From positions 3,286,001-3,350,000 of the forward strand of contig NZ_CP048115.1 in assembly GCF_010093045.1 (NCBI RefSeq): a stretch of 64,000 nucleotides of DNA, given 5' to 3'. Position 1 is the stretch's first letter. Each line of letters begins with the position of its first letter. The DNA is from Mucilaginibacter sp. 14171R-50. Lineage in GTDB: Bacteria > Bacteroidota > Bacteroidia > Sphingobacteriales > Sphingobacteriaceae. This document shows positions 16,514 to 25,015 of this stretch, in pieces. Under the pieces are notes generated by a model. It made no database searches, was not told where the DNA came from, and saw nothing but the letters and a program-made list of their open reading frames with translations. The position numbers and the translations under genes are program-made.

Positions 16514-19500
16514 ATGAAATTACAGTTTAAAGAACAGCAATTTCAAATACAGGCAGTTAAAGCAGTCGTTGAGTGCTTTATTGGACAGCCGTTGGAGACT
16601 ACGCGTTTCACATTGGAGAGAAGCGCTAATATTGTGCGTAAAGCTAAGGCCGCCGCCCGAGGCGAAAATCTTTTAGAGTTAGAAGACGATGTATTAGAGA
16701 GCATCGGTTACCGTAATAGGCCGTTACAGCTTACAGACAACCAAGTACTCAAAAATATACAGCAGGTGCAACTTTCAAATGACCTGTTTGAAAGCGATAA
16801 AATCGAGCGTCCACGCGGATTAAAATTAGGCTATAACTTTACGATTGAGATGGAGACAGGTACCGGTAAAACCTATACCTATATCCGCACGATGTATGAG
16901 CTGCATAAGAATTATGGCTGGAGTAAGTTCATAATCATTGTACCCAGTATTGCTATTCGCGAGGGCGTTTATAAATCTTTCGAGGTAACGCAAGAACACT
17001 TCCAGGAAATTTACGGGCACAAAATAAAGCCGTTTATCTACAATTCCAGCCGTCCGCAGGATATTGAGAATTTTGCCGCCGATAGCCGTATCAGCGTAAT
17101 GATTATTAATACGCAAGCATTTAATGCCAAGGGGAAAGACGCACGGCGTATTTTTATGGAGATAGATAGTTTCCAGACGCGTAGGCCAATTGATATTATC
17201 GCCCAAACTAACCCCATATTGATTATTGACGAACCACAATCCGTTGATGGTGACAAGACGTTAGAGGGGATGCAGGAGTTCAATCCGCTATTTACACTGC
17301 GGTATTCTGCAACACATAAAACGGAATACAACAAAATTTACCGACTGGACGCATTGGATGCGTATAACAAGAAGCTGGTAAAGAAAATTCAAGTTAAGGG
17401 CATCAATCTCAAAAACTCCACAGGTACCACAGGCTATTTGTATTTGGAGCAAATTGTGGTGAATGGCAATCAACCGCCAATGGCCTTACTAGAGTACGAG
17501 AAACGAAGCGGAACGGGTGTAAAAAGAATTCGTCAAAAGGTTGCAGAGGGTACGAACCTCTATGAACTATCAGGCGAAATGCCGCAATACAAGCATCATG
17601 TTGTTCAGGGTATCGACGGCTATTTCAATAAGGTAACGATCAATGGTCAGGAACTATTTGCTGGGGAAGCTATTGGCGACTTGGATGAGAAGGCGTTTCG
17701 CCGCATTCAGATCAGAGAAACAATTATCTCGCATCTTACCAAGGAGAAGGCCTTATTCGATAAAGGCATTAAAGTTTTGAGCTTGTTTTTCATTGATTCC
17801 GTTGAAAAATACCGTATTTACAGCAAAGACGGCGAAGAACAGTTGGGTGAATACGCGCAGATATTTGAAGAAGAATATAACCTTGTCAAAAACGATTTTA
17901 TTGATTTATTTCATCAAGAATATAACCAATACCTGCACGATAACGATCCTGCGCTGAGCCATAAAGCATATATGCCAGAGGGGTATTTGGAATACCTGGG
18001 CCGCGACGATGCCCATCGCGTGCATAATGGTTACTTTTCGATAGATAAGCAAAAAAAGCTAATTGATCCGAGTGTAAAAAAGGCAAAAGGTGGCGAGGAA
18101 ACGGAATCTGATGATATCAGCGCCTACGATTTAATCATGAAGGATAAGGAGCGCTTGTTAAGCTTTGAAGAGCCAACGCGCTTTATCTTTTCCCACTCCG
18201 CGCTGAAAGAGGGTTGGGACAACCCGAATGTGTTCCAAATTTGTGCGCTAAAGCATTCGGACGCTACCATTCGTCGCCGTCAGGAAGTTGGACGCGGGAT
18301 GCGTCTATCCGTTGACAGGCATGGCATCCGGCAGGATTTTGATACGGTTGCCGACCAGGTTCACGAGATCAACAAGCTAACCGTGATTGCCTCAGAAAGC
18401 TATGAGGAATTTGCCAAAGGTCTTCAAAGCGAAATTGCAGCGACGCTTAAAAATCGTCCGCAGAAAGCCGGAGTAGACTATTTTGTTGGCAAGCTTTTAA
18501 AGAACGAAGCAGGCGCTGAACTACGCATCGATGAGGATACAGCGAAGAAGCTCAACAAGTTTCTATATAAAAACGACATTCTTGACGATGATGATAAGAT
18601 CACTGCTGATGGCCGCAAATTCATAGAAGCGAATAAGGTACCCGTTCCAGAAAACCTGGAACCTTTTAAGACAGCCATTACTGTGTTGTTGAAGTCTATC
18701 TTCAGCGGCGAGGTACCTTTGCCCGAAAATGACCGAGATTCCATCGAAGTAACCATTAATACCAATTTCCACAAGAAGGAGTTTCAGGCACTTTGGGACA
18801 AAATTAACATCAAGTCGACCTACGAGGTTAACTTTGATTCCCAGAAACTGATTGCGGACAGCAAAAACCGCATCAATGCTGACCTGCACATTCAGGAGCG
18901 TAGCTACGAGGTAAAAAGTGGCGAACTTCAGCAGAGTTCAAAAGCACAGCTGGAAAACAAGGAAAGCTTTAAAGAAACCGATAGAACGACACGAAAGCTG
19001 AACTCTGACATTTACACAAATGTTGTCTATGATCTGGTCGGTGAAATCGTCAATTACACCAACTTGACCAGGTATACCGTTGTTCAGATACTGAAAAGCA
19101 TCGAACCACAGAAGTTTCTATTGGTACGACGCAATCCGGAAGAGTTTATTGCCAAATGCAGCAAGCTGATTAACGAGGTCAAGGCCAGTCTGATTATCAA
19201 CAACATTGTTTATCATAAGACTGAAGATCGACATGATGCAAAAACCGTATTTACAAATGACCGGTCAACGATCAGACGTACGGAATTGCTGAAAAAGCAT
19301 ATTTACGATTACCTAACCACTGATTCCGGCATTGAAGCTAAGTTTGCTGAAGCACTCGAAAATAGTACTGAAGTAATCGTTTATGCTAAGCTGCCGAAAA
19401 CGTTTTACATTACAACGCCAGTGGCTAACTACAGCCCGGATTGGGCAATCGTATTTGACAAAGAAAAGGTACGGCACATTTATTTCGTTGCTGAAACCAA

Positions 19501-19651
19501 AGGCTCAGATTCCGATTTAGAACTGAAGGAAATTGAACAACTAAAAATTCATTGTGCCTCTCAACACTTTAATGCGATCAGTGGCAACGAGGTTAAATTT
19601 TCAAAATTGAAGACGTATGATCAATTACTGGAGATCGTACAAGTAAAATAA
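16514..19651 (+). CDS. Type III-like restriction enzyme (Res), helicase plus PD-(D/E)xK nuclease
   Basis: 1045 residues. The superfamily 2 motor carries METGTGKT (Walker A, residues 113-120) and a DEPQ box (239-242), with SATHK as motif III and RRRQEVGRGMR as motif VI. The C-terminal nuclease has PD (975-976) and ExK (E994, K996) in YSPDWAIVF...AETKG, so the PD-(D/E)xK site is complete. This is the standard type III Res layout and length. It follows mod by three bases and precedes the second helicase by five. It would cut unmodified DNA after ATP-driven translocation with Mod. Confidence 0.93.
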   Translation: MKLQFKEQQFQIQAVKAVVECFIGQPLETTRFTLERSANIVRKAKAAARGENLLELEDDVLESIGYRNRPLQLTDNQVLKNIQQVQLSNDLFESDKIERPRGLKLGYNFTIEMETGTGKTYTYIRTMYELHKNYGWSKFIIIVPSIAIREGVYKSFEVTQEHFQEIYGHKIKPFIYNSSRPQDIENFAADSRISVMIINTQAFNAKGKDARRIFMEIDSFQTRRPIDIIAQTNPILIIDEPQSVDGDKTLEGMQEFNPLFTLRYSATHKTEYNKIYRLDALDAYNKKLVKKIQVKGINLKNSTGTTGYLYLEQIVVNGNQPPMALLEYEKRSGTGVKRIRQKVAEGTNLYELSGEMPQYKHHVVQGIDGYFNKVTINGQELFAGEAIGDLDEKAFRRIQIRETIISHLTKEKALFDKGIKVLSLFFIDSVEKYRIYSKDGEEQLGEYAQIFEEEYNLVKNDFIDLFHQEYNQYLHDNDPALSHKAYMPEGYLEYLGRDDAHRVHNGYFSIDKQKKLIDPSVKKAKGGEETESDDISAYDLIMKDKERLLSFEEPTRFIFSHSALKEGWDNPNVFQICALKHSDATIRRRQEVGRGMRLSVDRHGIRQDFDTVADQVHEINKLTVIASESYEEFAKGLQSEIAATLKNRPQKAGVDYFVGKLLKNEAGAELRIDEDTAKKLNKFLYKNDILDDDDKITADGRKFIEANKVPVPENLEPFKTAITVLLKSIFSGEVPLPENDRDSIEVTINTNFHKKEFQALWDKINIKSTYEVNFDSQKLIADSKNRINADLHIQERSYEVKSGELQQSSKAQLENKESFKETDRTTRKLNSDIYTNVVYDLVGEIVNYTNLTRYTVVQILKSIEPQKFLLVRRNPEEFIAKCSKLINEVKASLIINNIVYHKTEDRHDAKTVFTNDRSTIRRTELLKKHIYDYLTTDSGIEAKFAEALENSTEVIVYAKLPKTFYITTPVANYSPDWAIVFDKEKVRHIYFVAETKGSDSDLELKEIEQLKIHCASQHFNAISGNEVKFSKLKTYDQLLEIVQVK

Positions 19652-19656
19652 GGTAA

Positions 19657-22600
19657 ATGAAGTTGCTGGACAATATAAATAACCGTTTGGTAGATGAATT
19701 GAAGCTGGAAATAAAGAAAGCCAGCAAGTTATCTATTGCGGCTTCATCCTTCTCAATTTACGCTTTCGAAGCGCTAAAAAAGGAGCTAAAAGGGATTGAT
19801 GAGCTTCAGTTTATTTTTACTTCGCCAGCATTCATTGAAGAAAAGTTCCAAAAAATATCCAGGGAATTTTATATCCCGCATATTTTTAATGAAAGCCATC
19901 TATGTGGAGGTGAATTTGAGTTGCGACTTAAAAATGAACTCAACCAGCGAGCGATTGCTAAAGAGTGCTCAAACTGGGTGAAAGAAAAGGTCGTATTCAA
20001 ATCTAACCTCGAGCCAGGTTTGCATCTGAATGGGATGATTCACATTAAGAATGATGCGGAAAATCAAGTTGCCTACACTAATATTAGCGGCTTTACAACA
20101 TCAGATTTAGGCGTAACGCCGAAGAAAGGCTTTCCAACACTTATTCATAAAGTCGATTTTCCGCAAAGCAAAGCCTACCTGGATTATTTTAATCAGGTAT
20201 GGGAAAACGAGGATGATTTAAAAGACGTTACACTCTCCGTACAACAATATTTTGAGAATGCTTATAAAGAAAATAGCCCAGAGTTTATTTATTTCGTTAC
20301 GCTCTATAACATCTTTAGTAACTTCTTAAGCGACCTATCGCTTGATAATGTGCCCAACGAAGAAACCGGTTTTAAAGAAACCGTTATCTGGAATAGGCTT
20401 TTTAACTTCCAGCGTGATGCAGTAATCGGTGCCATTAATAAGCTTGAAAAATATAATGGCTGCATCATTGCTGATAGTGTCGGTCTAGGGAAAACCTTTT
20501 CAGCGCTTGGCGTTATCAAATACTACGAAAAGCGAAATAAAGATGTATTGGTGCTTTGTCCTAAAAAACTTGAAGCAAATTGGAATACGTTTCGCCATAA
20601 TGATAAAAACAATATCCTGGCTAAAGATCGTTTCCGTTATGATGTTCTTTTTCATACGGACTTATCCCGTGAAAGCGGTACTAGCAACGGTAGGAACTTA
20701 GAAGCCGTGAACTGGGGGAATTATGGCCTGGTTGTTATCGATGAATCGCACAATTTCAGAAATAACAATACCATTGCCGGTAAAGAGACCCGCTATCAGA
20801 AATTACTTAGAAAAATCATTCAGGAAGGGATTGAAACGAAGGTTTTAATGCTTTCAGCCACGCCGGTAAATAACCGTTTCAATGACCTTAGAAACCAGTT
20901 GGCCTTAGCTTATGAAGGTGCATCTACTGTCATTGACAGCAAGCTTGAAACTACACAAGGCATCGAGCAGGTTTTCAGAAGGGCGCAGCAATCTTTTAAT
21001 ATCTGGTCAAAATATCCAACAGGGCAAAGAACGACCGAGCGCTTGTTAGAAATGCTGGATTTTGATTTCTTTGAAATACTGGATAGCCTCACAATTGCAC
21101 GGTCAAGAAAGCATATCACAACCTATTACGACACGGCTGATATTGGCAAATTTCCGACAAGAAACAAACCGCTATCAATTTATTCACCATTGGCTGAACA
21201 TGACGGGGTAACTTTTCAGGATATTGCGGAACGGTTGTCTTTACTAAACTTGTCCGTTTATTCACCGTTGAACTATATCCTGCCAAGTAAAGTTAATTAC
21301 TATGCAGATCTTTACGATAAGAAGGTAAAGTCTGGAACATTCACCCAGAAAGATCGTGAGAAGAGCTTACAATTACTAATGCGGATCAATCTTCTGAAAA
21401 GAATTGAAAGCTCAGTTGATTCATTCAGCCTGACTCTTACAAATATTTGTAGCCAGATAGAAGCTTCATTGAGTGCTATTGCCAAGAAAGAAACAGATGC
21501 TGCCGTGTCGGCAGCAGAAGTAGATGTTCTGTCTGAAGAGATGGACTGGGAACCAGAATGGGGCGATGAAGAAAACGTTATTGGTAAAAGTGTCAAAGTT
21601 CGTGTTGTGGACATGGATACCACACGATGGAAAGAAGACCTGGCCAGTGATCTTAATATTATTCGAGAACTTTTATCTGATATTGCTAAACTGTCAGGAG
21701 AGAGGGACTTAAAACTTGATAGGCTGAAGGAACTTATCGCCCAGAAAATAAATAATCCGATAAATCCCGGTAATAAGAAGATTATTGTTTTTACTGCTTT
21801 TGCAGATACGGCAAATTACCTTTACCGCAACCTCAAAGACTACGTTAAAGAAAATTATGGGATCAACACAGCATTGATAACAGGATCAACACGGCAATGT
21901 AGTGCCAAAGAGATTCCGACTGATCTCAATGCCCTTTTAACCTGCTTTTCACCTATTTCTAAAGGCAAGGCACAAATACTTCCCAATATTGTTGAGAGTA
22001 TCGATCTTATTATTGCTACAGATTGTATTTCTGAAGGCCAGAACCTTCAGGATTGTGATTATCTCATCAATTATGATATTCATTGGAATCCTGTACGCAT
22101 CATCCAGCGTTTTGGCCGAATTGACCGTATTGGATCAATCAATACTGCCATCACGATGGTCAATTTCTGGCCGGATGTTACGTTAGATGCGTATATCAAC
22201 TTGAAGCAGAGGGTTGAGAGCAAGATGCTTATTAGCAACCTGGCTAGTACCGGCGATGATAATATCCTTAATACAGAGGAAAAAGATTTAGAGTATCGCA
22301 AAATACAGTTGCGTAAACTTCAGGAAGAAGTTGTTGACCTGGAAGATTTACGCGAAGGGGTAAGTATCACAGACTTGGGGCTAAATGATTTTAGGATTGA
22401 CCTATCCAATCTTATAAAAGAATACGGTGAATTAAAGAACATCCCAACTGGCCTTCATGCTGTTACAAAGTCGTTTGATGATGCTCAGAAGGGCGTTATA
22501 TTTGTCCTGCAAAATGTTAATTCCGAGATCAATATAGATAAACTAAACCGCCTTCACCCTTATTACTTAGTATACCTTGATAACGACGGCCAAGTCATTC

Positions 22601-22887
22601 ACGGCCACTTTGATGCTAAAAAGACACTCGATATTATTCGACTGCTTTCCAAAGGTAGAAAAGAGCCATTGGCCGATCTTGCAGAACAATTTAGCGCAGA
22701 GACGAACGAATACAAAGAGATGGGCTTATATTCAAATCTGCTCAAAAAATCTATTGGTTCTATTCTTAAAAACGAAGAAGAAAAGGACGTTCTCAGCTTA
22801 TTTAAAGCCGGTGGTACAACTGCCTTGCGTGATAAAATCAAAGGGATAGAAGATTTTAAACTTATCTCTTTCCTTGTTGTGAAATAA
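19657..22887 (+). CDS. PLD-like domain fused to SNF2-type helicase
   Basis: 1076 residues. Residues 1-190 resemble a phospholipase D-like nuclease domain with one HxK (H129-I-K131) and a following TNISGFTTSDLG that replaces the usual GSxN. Then comes an SNF2-type motor: ADSVGLGKT (Walker A ending at T280), DESH (362-365), SATP (400-403) and QRFGRIDRIG (817-826). A helical C-terminal part follows. Such PLD-helicase proteins are found in defence loci, where a processive motor may scan or unwind DNA. It is the third gene of the mod operon, with no intergenic room, so it is likely a dedicated partner and not a chance neighbour. Confidence 0.88.
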   Translation: MKLLDNINNRLVDELKLEIKKASKLSIAASSFSIYAFEALKKELKGIDELQFIFTSPAFIEEKFQKISREFYIPHIFNESHLCGGEFELRLKNELNQRAIAKECSNWVKEKVVFKSNLEPGLHLNGMIHIKNDAENQVAYTNISGFTTSDLGVTPKKGFPTLIHKVDFPQSKAYLDYFNQVWENEDDLKDVTLSVQQYFENAYKENSPEFIYFVTLYNIFSNFLSDLSLDNVPNEETGFKETVIWNRLFNFQRDAVIGAINKLEKYNGCIIADSVGLGKTFSALGVIKYYEKRNKDVLVLCPKKLEANWNTFRHNDKNNILAKDRFRYDVLFHTDLSRESGTSNGRNLEAVNWGNYGLVVIDESHNFRNNNTIAGKETRYQKLLRKIIQEGIETKVLMLSATPVNNRFNDLRNQLALAYEGASTVIDSKLETTQGIEQVFRRAQQSFNIWSKYPTGQRTTERLLEMLDFDFFEILDSLTIARSRKHITTYYDTADIGKFPTRNKPLSIYSPLAEHDGVTFQDIAERLSLLNLSVYSPLNYILPSKVNYYADLYDKKVKSGTFTQKDREKSLQLLMRINLLKRIESSVDSFSLTLTNICSQIEASLSAIAKKETDAAVSAAEVDVLSEEMDWEPEWGDEENVIGKSVKVRVVDMDTTRWKEDLASDLNIIRELLSDIAKLSGERDLKLDRLKELIAQKINNPINPGNKKIIVFTAFADTANYLYRNLKDYVKENYGINTALITGSTRQCSAKEIPTDLNALLTCFSPISKGKAQILPNIVESIDLIIATDCISEGQNLQDCDYLINYDIHWNPVRIIQRFGRIDRIGSINTAITMVNFWPDVTLDAYINLKQRVESKMLISNLASTGDDNILNTEEKDLEYRKIQLRKLQEEVVDLEDLREGVSITDLGLNDFRIDLSNLIKEYGELKNIPTGLHAVTKSFDDAQKGVIFVLQNVNSEINIDKLNRLHPYYLVYLDNDGQVIHGHFDAKKTLDIIRLLSKGRKEPLADLAEQFSAETNEYKEMGLYSNLLKKSIGSILKNEEEKDVLSLFKAGGTTALRDKIKGIEDFKLISFLVVK

Positions 22888-22888
22888 T

Positions 22889-23566
22889 ATGTCGCTATCC
22901 GAACAACTACCTGTCAAAACCGTCGTTAATAGGGTTATCCCTAAAAACGCCTTTGATAGCTATACCAATACTAAGCAAAAAAAGCAGATGGTTGACCTGA
23001 TTGAACGGATCAGATGGACAAATAAACTTAGCCTCGAGACCATTAATCTAAGCGGCAAAGAAATCACCGAAATTCAACTCTTTGAAATCGAGCTTCGTAA
23101 AAAAGAGAGTGTTTCTGATCTGCTCAAAGTTATGGATAAGGCCATTCCTTACCATGTTATTTTTCAACTACATTATGCCGATGAGAGTTTAATATCTACT
23201 TCAAAGAAGCATACACATCCCGGAGATGAGGATACCGCAGTCATTGACTGGACATTTTCAACAGATTGGTTTGACAATAAGGATGATAATTACGCTTTAA
23301 AATTGGAACGAAATCTCGATTATATTTTTCTCGATTTTTGTAAGCAGCTATCTGGGCGAAACGATAAAGCGAAATCAATAAACGACCTAATAGTTTTTGA
23401 AACGAAGATTGGCGAACTGACCAGGTCGATAACAAAGCTCAACACAGGTATCTCTAGTTGTAAACAGTTTAATAAGAAGGTGGAACTCAATACTGAACTG
23501 AACAAAAAGAGAGAGCAACTTAATTTGTTAATATTTAAAAACACAACTGAATCGACAAAGCAATGA
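22889..23566 (+). CDS. DUF4391 family protein
   Basis: 225 residues, no signal or membrane segment. The pattern VIPKNAFDSYTN..KKQMVDLIERIRWTNKLSLETINL, then EITEIQLFEIELRKK, then MDKAIPYHVIFQL matches my memory of DUF4391, a family of unknown function seen next to helicases and methyltransferases. The C-terminus is a coiled coil (about 170-220). It starts one base after the PLD-helicase gene, and its TGA overlaps the ATG of the GIY-YIG gene (ATGA at 23563-23566). It is probably an accessory subunit of the restriction-type complex. Confidence 0.75.
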   Translation: MSLSEQLPVKTVVNRVIPKNAFDSYTNTKQKKQMVDLIERIRWTNKLSLETINLSGKEITEIQLFEIELRKKESVSDLLKVMDKAIPYHVIFQLHYADESLISTSKKHTHPGDEDTAVIDWTFSTDWFDNKDDNYALKLERNLDYIFLDFCKQLSGRNDKAKSINDLIVFETKIGELTRSITKLNTGISSCKQFNKKVELNTELNKKREQLNLLIFKNTTESTKQ

Positions 23567-23973
23567 GCAGTGCATTTGGTAGAACAATACAACTTTTCTT
23601 AGTGGATGATAATCCAGCTGGATTGATCATCGCATCGATTCATGGGTGGACTGGTTCAGTTGCCGTTTCAACCCAATCTACTTTTGGCAGATTGTTAGAA
23701 CGCCCAGAAGTAGATCGCACAGGCATCTATATCTTATATGGTCAAGACCCTGATGATGCCTCTCGCATGAAAGCTTATATTGGTGAAGCGGATAGTGTAA
23801 AAGAGCGAATAAGTGACAGCGCAGGTAAAAGAGGTTTTTGGGAAACAGCGGTAGTTATAACAACATCCGATGAGGCGTTAACGAAAGGTCACGTGCGTTA
23901 TTTAGAAGCGAGATTAATTGATATGGCCAAATCAGCCAACCGTGTGACGGTCGATAACACTTCAAATGCCTGA
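23563..23973 (+). CDS. GIY-YIG nuclease domain protein (N-terminal half of a split gene)
   Basis: 136 residues. GIYILYG (about residues 50-56) and AYIGEAD (about 70-76) are the two halves of the GIY-YIG nuclease motif, followed by the helical ARLIDMAKSANR segment. Related proteins are usually about 300 residues with a C-terminal DUF4357 domain. Here a TGA at 23971 ends the frame, and the DUF4357 part continues in the +1 frame from an ATG at 23966. This is either a single-base frameshift or an overlapping two-gene arrangement with coupled translation. Its start overlaps the DUF4391 stop. Confidence 0.75.
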   Translation: MSSAFGRTIQLFLVDDNPAGLIIASIHGWTGSVAVSTQSTFGRLLERPEVDRTGIYILYGQDPDDASRMKAYIGEADSVKERISDSAGKRGFWETAVVITTSDEALTKGHVRYLEARLIDMAKSANRVTVDNTSNA

Positions 23974-24499
23974 TGCGGAACGAAGACGTCTGCCTGAAGC
24001 TGATAGGGCTAATATGGAGGCTTTTCTTGCTAATTTGAAAGTAATTTTGCCGGTGGTCGGTTTAGACTTGCTAAAACCGAGGCCAATTGGAGTTAGCAGA
24101 CCAACCGAAGCCGCTAAAGAAACAGTAGGTCAAAAAGAACAAATAAGATTTGAAACTCGTCATAAATCTGGCGTTAAAGCTTACGCTGTTGATGAAGACG
24201 GAGAGTTTGTAGTGCAAATTAATTCTGAAGCGCTTAAAGATACTGGCTATGCAAAAAACAGTTACAAATACCTCAAAGAACAGCTTATAGAAGATGGAGT
24301 TTTAAAGCCGACTCCTGATGGAAAGCGTTATTATTTCAGCCAAACCTATGCATTTAAAAGTCCATCAGCCGCTGGATCAGTCATTTTAGACCGAAATACG
24401 AATGGACGGACACGTTGGTATGTGGTTGGAACCAAGATGAATTATCATGAATGGCAATCCGGACAGATGGTTGATGAACTTTCTGAGGATGATGAATAA
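23966..24499 (+). CDS. DUF4357-containing C-terminal half of the split GIY-YIG protein
   Basis: 177 residues. It begins MPDAERRRLPEADRANMEAF, a linker that in intact homologues normally continues straight from the GIY-YIG domain. The region KNSYKYLKEQLIEDGVLKPTPDGKRYYFSQTYAFKSPSAA fits DUF4357, a small domain usually at the end of GIY-YIG or methyltransferase proteins. It overlaps the upstream frame by eight bases (ATGCCTGA). If the break is a real frameshift, these two halves are a decayed gene; if not, they are two coupled subunits. It is the last gene of the operon. Confidence 0.65.
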   Translation: MPDAERRRLPEADRANMEAFLANLKVILPVVGLDLLKPRPIGVSRPTEAAKETVGQKEQIRFETRHKSGVKAYAVDEDGEFVVQINSEALKDTGYAKNSYKYLKEQLIEDGVLKPTPDGKRYYFSQTYAFKSPSAAGSVILDRNTNGRTRWYVVGTKMNYHEWQSGQMVDELSEDDE

Positions 24500-25015
24500 A
24501 TACTTCGTCCGAACATTAGAGTGTTTGGTTGGAATTTCCATAACGGTAAGAATGGAATATCTGATCTGTGCTTAAGGTATTGCTTTTAAAAGTATGAGCC
24601 AGACGAGTTCGTAGATTTTATCCCAAGCAAATAGGGAGAGCCAATAACCAACTATTTTTTGAGCAAATTACTCAGTTTTGCCTACTTAGCTAGTTATTTG
24701 GATTGTTAGTACACATCGCGTCATATCTTCGCTTAAACAACCGAAACTAAATGCAGGGAAACTGTCAAGGGTAGCAGCGGTAGCTGCTATTTACTACACC
24801 CTTTACGGTTTTCCTGTGTCGTTAACTTTGTGGTAGCGGTGCTATGACCGGTAGATATCGAAGCAGTCATCAGGTCGGTATGAGGAACGAATACGGGCCT
24901 GCTATAGCGGCGAGACGGGTTGCGGAATGGAATGCAGCAACTGGTCGCAGCCGCAAGGATGTTCTTCGTGTCTTCTTTCTATTAGCGCAGTCTCAGGCTC
25001 TTTCTATCCGCTTCT
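24500..25015. other. Non-coding stretch between the RM-type operon and the SIR2 gene
   Basis: No convincing gene in these 516 bases. It contains a short hairpin (GCAGC-GGTA-GCTGC near 24774) and the first copy of a 74-bp repeat (24877-24950). A 64-codon open frame across the repeat is not supported as a gene. Confidence 0.6.
24877..24950. repeat. 74-bp direct repeat, copy 1 (downstream of SIR2 gene)
   Basis: Starts GGTATGAGGAACGAATACGG and matches 27777-27850 at 69 of 74 positions by direct comparison. Relative to the leftward genes, copy 1 follows the SIR2 gene and copy 2 follows the relaxase gene, so the SIR2 gene is bracketed by the pair. Confidence 0.85.

Noticed and set aside
14483..24499. 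BREX or DISARM system
   Set aside because: No pglZ, brxC or brxL, and no DUF1998 helicase or drmB-like gene; the pair mod/res is type III.
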